DNA from: JAAUTS01 sp034440395
Lineage (GTDB): Bacteria > Verrucomicrobiota > Verrucomicrobiia > Methylacidiphilales > JAAUTS01
DNA: 25,484 nt
Reading direction: 5' to 3'
Assembly: GCA_034440395.1 (NCBI GenBank)
Contig: JAWXBW010000046.1
Coordinates: 1-25,484, forward strand
Both the position numbers and the translations under genes were made by a program. Positions within the stretch are counted from its first letter, which is position 1, and each line of letters starts with the position of its first letter. The notes below the pieces were generated by a model. The model ran no database searches and was not told where the DNA came from. It was given only the letters and a program-made list of their open reading frames with translations. Below, piece after piece: positions 1-7,578 of the stretch.

Positions 1-80
1 CCCTTCTCAAGAAGGCGGGAGGAGAAAAGCCGTGGCCTTTCTGAAACGCAAGAATTTGGGTTACTTAAACCAATAAGCTC

Positions 81-305
81 TCATTTAGCATTTAAGGGTT
101 TGGCTTTTTGTAATTTTAAAATTTCTACTAGTTTCCTTAAGGACCTATTAACGACAGTTGCATTTGGAAATATTTTAACCACGTCAGCCTCCAAAACAAT
201 TACGTTCGTTCCTTTAGCATACTGTTTAGAGTATTTTCCTCGAACACCCGCAGAAAGATCGTAGTCGGGAAGCATGTTTAAATCACCGTTTATATTTTTC
301 TTCAT
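81..305 (-). CDS. Putative antitoxin partner of BrnT
   Basis: 74-residue protein immediately downstream of a BrnT-like toxin on the minus strand; its ATG overlaps the 3' end of the toxin frame by 23 bases, so the two are probably translationally coupled. The sequence around residues 11-31 (LPDYDLSAGVRGKYSKQYAK) matches a common small-protein type I remember from toxin-antitoxin pairs, with a conserved PDYDLSAGVRGKY start and a short C-terminal helix (residues 50-68) that may be a ribbon-helix-helix remnant or dimerisation element. It lacks the longer C-terminal DNA-binding segment of classical BrnA. The expected role is to bind and neutralise the ribonuclease toxin and autorepress the operon. 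A second in-frame ATG at 275-273 (MLPDYD) matches the usual N-terminus of such proteins and could be the real start. Function is inferred from position and family resemblance. Confidence 0.65.
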   Translation of the reverse strand: MKKNINGDLNMLPDYDLSAGVRGKYSKQYAKGTNVIVLEADVVKIFPNATVVNRSLRKLVEILKLQKAKPLNAK

Positions 306-564
306 GAGCTTTTCTTTCTATTCGGTTCGCTGGTCGAGCACTAATTATCCTTATTTTACCTTCTCGTTCTGTGTGTGCCACAACGTATATTCTAGAAGTA
401 TAGGCTGCTCCTAAGATAATGAATCTATCCTCCGTCTTTGAGTGAAGCGGATCAAAAATGGTAATGGAGTCCTTATCTTGAAAGATGGTTGAGGCAGTTT
501 CAAACGGTACTCCGTGTTTAATTCTATTTTTTAAGTCTTTGGTTTTGTCCCACTCAAAGTTAAT
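283..564 (-). CDS. brnT: BrnT-family toxin (DUF497), non-canonical start
   Basis: Reading the minus strand from 564 gives an open frame of about 93 codons ending in TGA at 285-283. It carries the BrnT hallmarks: NFEWDKTK at the start, N..KHGVPFETASTIF, then IFDPLHSKTEDRFIILG and a C-terminal TEREGKIRIISARPANRIER. BrnT is a ribonuclease toxin (RelE-like fold) neutralised by BrnA-type antitoxins; the small downstream gene overlapping its 3' end fits that role. The odd point is the start. The codon before NFEWD, where homologues usually have ATG, is ATT (564-562), and an in-frame TAA lies at 576-574. No ATG, GTG or TTG is in frame before the conserved region. Either ATT is used as a weak start or an ATG-to-ATT change has silenced the toxin. 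An upstream in-frame stretch (ATG at 600-598, MPRIGANF then TAA) would add an N-terminus if the TAA were a nonsense mutation or an error. Confidence 0.72.
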   Translation of the reverse strand: MNFEWDKTKDLKNRIKHGVPFETASTIFQDKDSITIFDPLHSKTEDRFIILGAAYTSRIYVVAHTEREGKIRIISARPANRIERKAHEEKYKR

Positions 565-637
565 TCCAACAGATTAAAAATTAGCGCCAATCCGTGGCAT
601 TGCTAAGAGTTTAGAGCCCATACCTGCCCTTCTTGTG

Positions 638-666
638 TTGACTGAGAGACAACTAGCAACTAATCC
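638..666 (+). promoter_or_regulatory. Possible sigma-70 promoter for sbtA-sbtB
   Basis: A TTGACT hexamer (638-643) is followed after 17 bases by TAATCC (661-666), about 70 bases upstream of the GTG start of the bicarbonate transporter. The -35 match is good but the -10 is poor, so this is only a candidate. The rest of 601-736 holds no other gene I can support. Confidence 0.22.
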
Positions 667-736
667 TCTTCCTTTTAAAACCTAGACTCGCAAGCAAAAG
701 ATTGCATCTCGACCTGAGCTGTTTAAAATAGCCACT

Positions 737-1705
737 GTGTCCACTGACTTGCTGGTAGCTAATTTACTAAGCCCGCCGATTTTATTTTTTGCCCTAGGTT
801 TGTTAGCGGTTTTTTTAAAGTCTGACCTAGAAATCCCTCAACCTATTGCGCGCTTCCTTTCCCTTTATTTATTATTTGCTATTGGGTTTCACGGGGGAGG
901 AGAGCTGCGTCACAGTAGTTTAGAGGCTCATGTGGTGTGGACGTTGCTGGCGGCCATTTTCATGGCCTCTCTTGTGCCGCTCTACACTTATTATTTAGCC
1001 CGATTAAAGATGGACGTTTATAATGCCGCAGCGGTGGCGGCTACGTATGGATCAATCAGTGCGGTTACGTTCATTACGGCGGACTCGTGTTTGAAGGCGA
1101 TGGACTTGCCCTATGGTGGTCACATGGTGGCGGCCATGGCGTTGATGGAATCCCCTGCAATTATCATCGGGGTGGTGTTGGCTCGGGTTTATGGTAAGAA
1201 AAAGGAGGATTCCGAATTCCAATGGCAAGACGTTTTTAAAGACGCTTTTCTCAATGGCTCCGTCTTTTTGCTAATGGGAAGTTTGGTCATCGGCTACATT
1301 ACGACAGATAATGGGCACCAATCCCTCGAAGTTTTTTCTAAGGATATTTTCAAGGGTGTGTTGAGTTTTTTCCTTTTGGACATGGGATTAGTGGCAGCAC
1401 GCCGTTTCCGGGATTTAAAAAAATTAGGCTGGACGCCCGTTTTTCTCGGAATAGGTATTCCCCTCATTAGTGCGACCATAGGTTTACTCATCTGCCGTTT
1501 GCTTAACCTTTCCACGGGTGATTCCCTTATGTTCATCGTTTTGTGCGCCAGCGGCTCCTACATCGCCGTGCCTGCTGCTATGCGCCTAGCCGTGCCAGAA
1601 GCTAACCCAAGTCTGTATGTGCCCATGGCACTGGCCATTACTTTTCCCTTTAACATCCTCATCGGCATTCCTCTTTATCTTAAAGCGATCGAATGGTTTA
1701 AATAA
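737..1705 (+). CDS. sbtA: SbtA-type sodium/bicarbonate symporter
   Basis: 322-residue, strongly hydrophobic protein with about ten predicted membrane segments in two halves, joined by a charged cytoplasmic stretch near residues 150-170 (ARVYGKKKEDSEFQWQDVF). The N-terminal SPPILFFALGLLA, the FAIGFHGGGEL segment and the C-terminal SGSYIAVPAAMR region are typical of the SbtA (Sbt_1, formerly DUF897) family. In cyanobacteria SbtA is a high-affinity, sodium-dependent bicarbonate importer of the inner membrane. The next gene, 18 bases downstream, is its PII-like regulator SbtB, which strongly supports the call. It is somewhat shorter than Synechocystis SbtA (about 370 residues), mainly in the central loop. 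The start is GTG, with no obvious Shine-Dalgarno. No Rubisco or carboxysome gene is visible, so the bicarbonate probably feeds carboxylases, carbonic anhydrase or pH balance here. That last point is inference. Confidence 0.88.
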   Translation: MSTDLLVANLLSPPILFFALGLLAVFLKSDLEIPQPIARFLSLYLLFAIGFHGGGELRHSSLEAHVVWTLLAAIFMASLVPLYTYYLARLKMDVYNAAAVAATYGSISAVTFITADSCLKAMDLPYGGHMVAAMALMESPAIIIGVVLARVYGKKKEDSEFQWQDVFKDAFLNGSVFLLMGSLVIGYITTDNGHQSLEVFSKDIFKGVLSFFLLDMGLVAARRFRDLKKLGWTPVFLGIGIPLISATIGLLICRLLNLSTGDSLMFIVLCASGSYIAVPAAMRLAVPEANPSLYVPMALAITFPFNILIGIPLYLKAIEWFK

Positions 1706-1723
1706 AACTCAGAACTTACCTCC

Positions 1724-2017
1724 ATGACACCCTATAAAAAAATTGAAGTAATAACGAGTGCCGTCGAACTTGGCACGATTGAAAAGAAGTTGCATAAAGC
1801 TGGCATCACCGGTTACACCATCATCCGTGATGTGATCGGCAGCGGGAATCGTGGACGCCATGCGGGGGATGAATTAACCGGGGTGTTTACCAATGTTTAT
1901 GTCCTAATCGCCTGTCCGCCAAGCAACTTAGATAAAGTTGTCGAAGCCATTCGCCCTATTATTAAAATTCATGGCGGCGTGTGTTTAGTCTCGGACGTGC
2001 AATCACTGAAAAGTTAG
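1724..2017 (+). CDS. sbtB: PII-like protein SbtB
   Basis: 97-residue PII-fold protein. The N-terminal strand MTPYKKIEVITSAVE, the helix LGTIEKKLHKAGITGYTII, a T-loop-like stretch at about residues 39-54 (IGSGNRGRHAGDELTG), and the C-terminal VVEAIRPIIKIHGGVCLVSD follow the GlnB/SbtB plan. SbtB is a trimer that binds adenine nucleotides including cAMP and AMP, and in cyanobacteria docks on SbtA to block bicarbonate uptake. The PII T-loop Tyr used for uridylylation is absent, and the C-terminal CGPxGC redox motif found in some cyanobacterial SbtB proteins is also missing. Control by disulfide is therefore unlikely, while nucleotide control remains possible. It is co-oriented with sbtA 18 bases upstream and almost certainly in one operon. 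It converges with the lipoate-ligase gene, with no clear terminator hairpin in the 31-base gap. Confidence 0.87.
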   Translation: MTPYKKIEVITSAVELGTIEKKLHKAGITGYTIIRDVIGSGNRGRHAGDELTGVFTNVYVLIACPPSNLDKVVEAIRPIIKIHGGVCLVSDVQSLKS

Positions 2018-2048
2018 GTTTGCCCTGCGTTACGGCACTGTTGCTCAC

Positions 2049-2711
2049 TTATTTACTCAAGTTCCACTCAGGCGTTTGATATTTTTCTACGGCTAGTTTT
2101 TCTGCGGAAGTTTTTTCAAGTTCAGTAAGTGCGCTGTCCTCCGGAACGTCGGCTAGGAGCGGAGTCAGAAAGTGGGTGAGACTGTTTTTGAGGGAAGCGT
2201 AGTCGAAATTTTTAATGAGAATACTGCCTTGATGTAAGCAGCCTTCACGGGTGCGGCGTTGCGCCCCGCCTGCTAGTTTGGAGGCACCAGAGATAACGTC
2301 GAACTTGACTGGCTTTTCAAAGCAGGCAGAACTTTGGGCTTCGAGACAGCAAGGTGCTAATTCAGCTGTGAAGCCTTGATGGCGCAGCGCTAGGATAACC
2401 GCTTCGTGGATGCTTTGGTAACTACCCGTTGTGCCAGAAAGGGTGAGGGGATGTAATTTAGAAATGATGATGGAGTAGGTGAAATCAGATTGATGATCCA
2501 CAAGCCCGCCTCCCGTGTAGCGTCTAACAAAAGGTCGCCCGTTAGGCACGCAGGAGTGAGGGTCAAAGTAGCCGATAGAGACGGCATCAGGTTCTGACCA
2601 GCGGTAGAAACGAAGCACTGGAGCCGTAACGTGGCGCAGGAGAGCTTCGTCGATTGCCATGTTGAGGTAGCGGGGTTGTTGAGTATGAGAAATGATGCGT
2701 AAGGAAGACAC
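2049..2711 (-). CDS. Lipoate-protein ligase A family protein
   Basis: 220-residue member of the BPL/LplA/LipB catalytic family. Residues 63-69 are RRYTGGG followed by LVDHQSDFTYS, the lipoate/ATP-binding loop of LplA. Lys145 in SGASKLAGGAQRR is the conserved catalytic lysine, followed by LHQGSIL (159-165). The enzyme activates lipoate or octanoate with ATP and transfers it to lysines of lipoyl domains (pyruvate dehydrogenase E2, GcvH). At 220 residues it lacks the C-terminal accessory domain of E. coli LplA, so it could be a stand-alone ligase, an octanoyltransferase (LipM/LipL-like) or a transferase with another acyl substrate. I leave the symbol blank. The start is GTG at 2711-2709, reading SSLRIISHTQQPRYLNMAIDEAL; no Shine-Dalgarno is evident. 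Divergent from the metallophosphoesterase gene across about 105 bases. Confidence 0.82.
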   Translation of the reverse strand: MSSLRIISHTQQPRYLNMAIDEALLRHVTAPVLRFYRWSEPDAVSIGYFDPHSCVPNGRPFVRRYTGGGLVDHQSDFTYSIIISKLHPLTLSGTTGSYQSIHEAVILALRHQGFTAELAPCCLEAQSSACFEKPVKFDVISGASKLAGGAQRRTREGCLHQGSILIKNFDYASLKNSLTHFLTPLLADVPEDSALTELEKTSAEKLAVEKYQTPEWNLSK

Positions 2712-2816
2712 GACGAAATTCTAACGAGAGGAGTCTGATAGGACACGCACTTTTTTAGTGTCATGATTATTGTTTCATGAGTTGGCGCAGCGTGAAAATG
2801 GGCTAGTTTAACAGCA

Positions 2817-3956
2817 ATGAACTCTGGAAGGTTTATCATTTTTTTTTCTGTCATCATGGTTCTCTATGGAACTTTGCATGTCTATGCCGTTAGCCGTATT
2901 TGGCCTTTTCTAGGCCCGCAGCAGTGGATGAAGACATCGCTCATCGGCCTAGCTATGTTTTTATTTTTATCCTATCCGTTAGGTCGTTTTTTAGAACGCT
3001 ATTATCTCAATGTGTTTAGCCACGGGTTGGTGACCTTTGGTGCTTTTTGGATGGCGGCCATTGTCTATTTGGTGATCGGATTAGCCTTTGTTCATGCTGC
3101 TTCTAAATGGGTGCCAGCATTACCTTTTATATGGGCGGGTCTAGGGGTTGGTCTAATGACTCTTACGTTAATTATCTGGGGACATTGGAATGCCACGAAC
3201 AGTAAGGTATCCACTTTTGATTTAGTGGTTGATAAGCCCTTGCCCAAGCCAGAGTTTAGACTAGTTGTGGTTTCCGATATTCACATGGGAACGATCGTTA
3301 GCAAGGAGCGTGTGAGGATATTAGTGGAGGAGATAAATGCGTTATCGGCCGATTTAGTTTTATTGCCTGGAGATATGTTAGATGAGGATTTGAAGCCTGT
3401 GGTGCAGGGTAATCTAGGCGCTTATTTGACGAGGATTCAGTCTCGCTACGGCGTCTATGCCAGCACGGGGAACCATGAATATATCGGCGGGGTTAACCTC
3501 GGGGTTCGGTATCTGGAGGATCATGGGGTGAGGGTGTTGCGGGATGAATGGGTCATGGTGGCGGACTCTATCGTTGTGGTAGGACGGGAGGATGTGGCGG
3601 CGGCACGGTTTGCTGGCGTGCTGGGTAAGTCATTAGCAGAAATCATGAAGGGGGTGGATCGGCGCAAGGTTTTGATCGTGCTAGATCATACGCCCGTTCG
3701 CCTGAAAGAAGCGGAAGGTGAGAGACTTGACTTGTCTTTATCTGGCCATACACATCACGGACAGTTCTGGCCTTGGAATCTCTTAACTAAAGCTATCTAT
3801 GAAGTCAGTCGCGGGTATTTAAAAAAGGATAACACTCATATATTGGTTTCGAGCGGTTATGGCACCTGGGGGCCGCCCGTTAGGATCGGGAGTCGTTCGG
3901 AAATTTTGTTGGTCAAGTTAAGAAGTGGAATTCTTCAAAAGCCAGTGGCACCGTGA
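2817..3956 (+). CDS. Membrane-anchored metallophosphoesterase (YkuE/YaeI-like)
   Basis: 379 residues. The first 125 hold four predicted membrane helices (about 5-23, 38-56, 70-95, 102-122). From residue 147 there is a calcineurin-like phosphoesterase domain with all metal-binding blocks: D154-x-H156 (SDIHMG), GDMLDED at 185-191, GNHE at 218-221, a lone His in LDHTPVR near 291, and GHTHHGQFWP from 310. The family cleaves phosphodiesters or pyrophosphates at the membrane. YkuE-like and chlamydial LpxG enzymes belong to this group; LpxG hydrolyses UDP-2,3-diacylglucosamine in lipid A synthesis, so that is one possible role here if no LpxH or LpxI exists in the genome. Substrate cannot be read from sequence. 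Start is ATG with a weak upstream region. No operon partner: divergent from the lipoate-ligase gene and separated by 240 bases from the next gene. Confidence 0.83.
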   Translation: MNSGRFIIFFSVIMVLYGTLHVYAVSRIWPFLGPQQWMKTSLIGLAMFLFLSYPLGRFLERYYLNVFSHGLVTFGAFWMAAIVYLVIGLAFVHAASKWVPALPFIWAGLGVGLMTLTLIIWGHWNATNSKVSTFDLVVDKPLPKPEFRLVVVSDIHMGTIVSKERVRILVEEINALSADLVLLPGDMLDEDLKPVVQGNLGAYLTRIQSRYGVYASTGNHEYIGGVNLGVRYLEDHGVRVLRDEWVMVADSIVVVGREDVAAARFAGVLGKSLAEIMKGVDRRKVLIVLDHTPVRLKEAEGERLDLSLSGHTHHGQFWPWNLLTKAIYEVSRGYLKKDNTHILVSSGYGTWGPPVRIGSRSEILLVKLRSGILQKPVAP

Positions 3957-4199
3957 CCACTTGAAGGTGTAAAATCGCAAACTTCCATCTTACTGAAGCA
4001 GGCATCGCTAGAACTGAGTAGATAGCAATTGCTTTTTAATTTTGTTCCAGTTAAATGTTAGAATAATTGTAAATTTAAGGCCTTAATATTATTTATGTAA
4101 CTTCCTTCTCCGCAAACAGAATCCATCTCATCACCTCTACCAATTAAACATAAAGTTTTATTTGGAATACGAACAAAGCTTCTTATTGCAGCTAGTATT

Positions 4200-7193
4200 T
4201 TGACCTTTACCACGATTCTTGTTTTGGGGGTTATCATTTATCAAGTAAGTTCAAAAGAACTGATTATTACCCAAAAAGAAAAATTAGTAGGTTTACGAAA
4301 TACTGTAAAAATCTCGATTGAGCAGTTCTTCTTCGGTTATCAAGCTGCACTGTTAACCCATACTTCGACGCCTACGGTTCACGCGGCGGTTAAGGATTTC
4401 ACTTTAGCTCGCGCTAGTATCCTTAGTGAAATGCAAACCGCTCTGCCATCGGACATATCGAGCACGTGGGTGGGAGAAATCCGACGTAAAAACTTGGACT
4501 GGGCTGATAAGCTCCTGATTCCACAGTTTAATAAAATCAGAGGTAAAGCCGTTACTCCCGATCAAATCGTTCCCTTGCAAGACGAAGCAATCGTCATGCA
4601 ATATTTTTACACCGTGACTAATCCTGCGGCATTAGGACAAAAAGCTGAAAACAATGAATCAGGCTTTATTACAGCTAACGCCGCAATCCCTCTAGAATAC
4701 AGAACAGCCTTTCAGCAAACCACCTACAGCCGGTTGATTGATCAATATCATCCGTTTTTTAAAAAGGTTCTTGCCCAATTGGATCTGTATGACATTTTGA
4801 TGCTGGATACACAGGGTAATCTTGTTTATAGCGTTCAAAAAGAAACCGATTTCGGCGCTAATATATATAATGCCCATAATAGTCCTTTAGCCGACATCTA
4901 CCGGAAGGCATCTAGTCTTGCGAGCGCATCAAAGGACAAGCGCGCAGGAGCAGCCTTCTCCAGCTTTGTCGATTATCAACCTTCTTACGATGCCCCTTCT
5001 CTCTTCGTTGCCGCCCCCGTGTCTTCTGATGATGGAACCTTCATCGGAGTCATCATTTTCCAGTTGAACCCAAGCACTATCAGCCGTGCTCTAACCTTCG
5101 ACTCTAAATATAAAGAAGTAGGTCTAGGTAAAACAGGGGAAGCTTATCTATTAAATAAAGATAGTATTCTCTGTACGGATCCTCGATACCCAAGAAACAT
5201 CAAAGATAACTCTGTCAAAAGACCTTTAGTGACAATTCAAGGTATTCAGGAAGAACCATCTGTGGCTTTGCGACTTAAGGATTTATCGAACGCCGCTAAG
5301 TCAGCCTTTAGTTCAAGTGACGTGGCAGAATATACTAATTATGCTGGAAACCAAGTTTTAGGAGCTTTTGACTCGATTGAACTTGGGGATGAGAAATTAG
5401 CACTTATCACCCAAATGGATAAAAATGAAATTTTAGCTCCTGTCGGCGAAATCACGAAATGGTCGGCCATAGCAGGAGCGGGAACCCTAGTCTTAGGTCT
5501 AGGTCTTTCCTTTCTCTTTTCTGGACGCTTAGCTAAGCCCATTGTCTCCTTAAGCCAGACGGCTGAAGCCGTTGCTGGCGGAGATTTAAAGCTTCGAGCT
5601 AAAAAAGAATCTCAGGATGAGGTTGGTCAACTCGTAGATCAGTTTAACGCCATGCTCGACCAGATCAATGCTCGTGCCGAGCAGTCCAAGAAAATCATGC
5701 AGACGGTCACTGAGGCACTGATCTTGTTAGACACAAAATTTATCATACAACCTGAGTATTCCCTTTCAACAGAATCTATTCTGCGAAAAAATTTAGAGGG
5801 AAGTAATTTCCTAAATGTTTTAAGAGGTATTTTGTCAGAAAAACAATTTACGAACGCCCGTGATTTCTTTGACATCCTGATGGATCCTCGCAAAAAAGAA
5901 AAGCTCATCCAACAAACCAATCCATTGTCTGAAGTAGAGTTCAACATCGACAACGGTAATGGTGGCTTCCGGACAAAAATTTTAGAATTCCGCTTTAACC
6001 GTATTTTAGAAGGAACAGAAATACGCCAGCTTTTAGTCACGATCGTGGACATTACCTCCCGTGTTCAGCTACAACGGGAAATGCTGGATGCAGAGAAACG
6101 GGCGGAAAGTCAGGTGGAATTATTATTTGGTATCATGCACGTAGAGCCTAGACAGTTAAAGGACTTCTTAGACACTGCTGAAACGGAGTTGGGAAAAATA
6201 CAGCAAGAGCTAAAGTCAGAAGAGGCACGTTTAAAAATCGGGGAAGAGGATGCTGACACCAGAACCGCGCGGTTTCGCGAATTATTAGAACGCCTTGGCC
6301 GGCCTGTGCATATGGTTAAGGGCAACGCATCTATCCTGCAATTGGGCTTTTTTGTGAAGCAATCACACAAATTGGAAGACCGCATGAAGGAAATCAATGA
6401 TAGAGATGAGATTCGAGGTGAAGATTTCTTAATTGTTGTCGTAAGCCTTTCCGAACTCTTGGCACAATTAGAAATGATGCGGACATTGATTGGCAGAATC
6501 ATTTCCATGAACAAGGCGTTCGGAGCAGCAGCCAGCAATTCTAAAGCTGCTGGTTCTGGTAACACGGAGAATGCTCTAGGGTCTTCCGAGTCTGTGGAGT
6601 TTTCTTTCGGGGCCTCTGCCGCTCAAGAAAGTGAACTGGCTACCTATCTTACCAAACAACTGGAAACTTTTGTTCTTAACACCGCGGCAAAATATGGAAA
6701 AGAAGTCAGCGTAACATACCAAAATAAACTAGGTGCCCGCTTGGCTCCAGCCTTTGAAAAACCCATCGTGCAAATCATCACTCAATTGGTTCGTAACTCT
6801 TTGGTTCACGGATTAGAAACTCCCGCAGAACGAGCTCTCGTTGGTAAAGGTAGTTTGGGAGCCTTGAACGTTGAGCTGTTAAAGATTGAGGGTCAGCGGG
6901 TGAGAATTACGGTGAAAGACGATGGACAAGGCTTGAACTATGATAAAATTCGTAGCATGGCGCGTGAAAAAAATCTTGTTCCAGCCCAAGAATTATTAGG
7001 CTGGAGTGATGAAAAATTAGCTACTCTTATTTTTACAACTGGTTTTTCGACGGAAGAGACTACGAGTGAAGACGCAGGGAGAGGGGTAGGACTAGATGCG
7101 GTTAAGGTCATGGTGAGAGACTTGCAAGGGCAAATTTCCTTGCGTAGTGTAAGGCATGAGTCTTGCGAATTCGTTATCACAATCCCTGTATAA
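4200..7193 (+). CDS. Receptor-CheA fusion: Cache-HAMP-PAS-Hpt-HATPase kinase
   Basis: 997 residues from the TTG at 4200. Order: first membrane helix; periplasmic double-Cache-like sensor (about 25-410, with YDILMLDTQGNLVYSV, DFGANIYN and the distal GLGKTGEAYLLNKD); second membrane helix (about 420-441); HAMP (442-494, ending DEVGQLVDQFNAMLDQI); degenerate PAS-like region (500-620); coiled coil; Hpt domain with phosphorylatable His704 in RPVHMVKGNA; CheA-type ATPase with Asn866 in QLVRNSLVHGLETP, DDGQGL, FTTGFSTEE and GRGVGLDAVK near 961. It ends right after the ATPase, so the CheW-binding P5 domain is absent, as is a classical P3. It should sense a periplasmic ligand and autophosphorylate for the CheY-like protein 21 bases downstream. 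The start is doubtful. The hydrophobic frame continues upstream (RTKLLIAASIL), with no ATG/GTG/TTG before a TAA at 4098-4100; ATT at 4143 would give a natural membrane anchor. Confidence 0.88.
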   Translation: MTFTTILVLGVIIYQVSSKELIITQKEKLVGLRNTVKISIEQFFFGYQAALLTHTSTPTVHAAVKDFTLARASILSEMQTALPSDISSTWVGEIRRKNLDWADKLLIPQFNKIRGKAVTPDQIVPLQDEAIVMQYFYTVTNPAALGQKAENNESGFITANAAIPLEYRTAFQQTTYSRLIDQYHPFFKKVLAQLDLYDILMLDTQGNLVYSVQKETDFGANIYNAHNSPLADIYRKASSLASASKDKRAGAAFSSFVDYQPSYDAPSLFVAAPVSSDDGTFIGVIIFQLNPSTISRALTFDSKYKEVGLGKTGEAYLLNKDSILCTDPRYPRNIKDNSVKRPLVTIQGIQEEPSVALRLKDLSNAAKSAFSSSDVAEYTNYAGNQVLGAFDSIELGDEKLALITQMDKNEILAPVGEITKWSAIAGAGTLVLGLGLSFLFSGRLAKPIVSLSQTAEAVAGGDLKLRAKKESQDEVGQLVDQFNAMLDQINARAEQSKKIMQTVTEALILLDTKFIIQPEYSLSTESILRKNLEGSNFLNVLRGILSEKQFTNARDFFDILMDPRKKEKLIQQTNPLSEVEFNIDNGNGGFRTKILEFRFNRILEGTEIRQLLVTIVDITSRVQLQREMLDAEKRAESQVELLFGIMHVEPRQLKDFLDTAETELGKIQQELKSEEARLKIGEEDADTRTARFRELLERLGRPVHMVKGNASILQLGFFVKQSHKLEDRMKEINDRDEIRGEDFLIVVVSLSELLAQLEMMRTLIGRIISMNKAFGAAASNSKAAGSGNTENALGSSESVEFSFGASAAQESELATYLTKQLETFVLNTAAKYGKEVSVTYQNKLGARLAPAFEKPIVQIITQLVRNSLVHGLETPAERALVGKGSLGALNVELLKIEGQRVRITVKDDGQGLNYDKIRSMAREKNLVPAQELLGWSDEKLATLIFTTGFSTEETTSEDAGRGVGLDAVKVMVRDLQGQISLRSVRHESCEFVITIPV

Positions 7194-7214
7194 TTTTAAG
7201 CCCACTTATTGACT

Positions 7215-7571
7215 ATGAAACTACTTATTGTTGATGACTCCAGCATTGTCAGGCGATCCATTCAGAAAGTGTTAGACGCCTCAAATATTACAGAAGTCGA
7301 TCAGGCTAAGAACGGACTTGAAGCTTTAGAAATATTCCGTTTAAAGCACCATGATGCTGTAACCCTTGATATAACTATGCCCGTTATGGATGGGCTCATA
7401 TGCGTTGAAGAATTAATCAAGATTAATCCGGATGCGCGCATTTTGATTATTTCAGCGTTAGCGGATAAGGCCACTGCCATTGATGCAGTTAAGCGCGGGG
7501 CAAGCGGATTTATTTGTAAACCTTTCACGAGTAATGACCTCGCTGATTGTTTTCAAGAACTCATTAGCTAG
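7215..7571 (+). CDS. CheY-like single-domain response regulator
   Basis: 118-residue receiver domain alone. Acidic pocket Asp7-Asp8, phosphoacceptor Asp52 in TLDITMPVMDG, Ser80 at the Thr/Ser switch position and Lys102 in ICKPF are all present, so it should be phosphorylated normally. No output domain follows, as in CheY. It lies 21 bases after the CheA-like kinase and 7 bases before the CheX-like phosphatase, so it is most likely the phosphate acceptor from His704 of that kinase. A TTG two codons upstream (7209) is possible, but ATG 7215 starts directly at the conserved KLLIVDDS and is preferred. Its target cannot be read from sequence: flagellar switch, type IV pilus motor or another regulator are all possible, and no motility genes are in the window. 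Confidence 0.9.
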   Translation: MKLLIVDDSSIVRRSIQKVLDASNITEVDQAKNGLEALEIFRLKHHDAVTLDITMPVMDGLICVEELIKINPDARILIISALADKATAIDAVKRGASGFICKPFTSNDLADCFQELIS

Positions 7572-7578
7572 AAAAATT

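Noticed and set aside
2..15. CCTTCT CA AGAAGG inverted repeat at the left edge.
   Set aside because: The two-base loop is too small for a stable hairpin and no T-run follows; a chance palindrome is enough to explain it.
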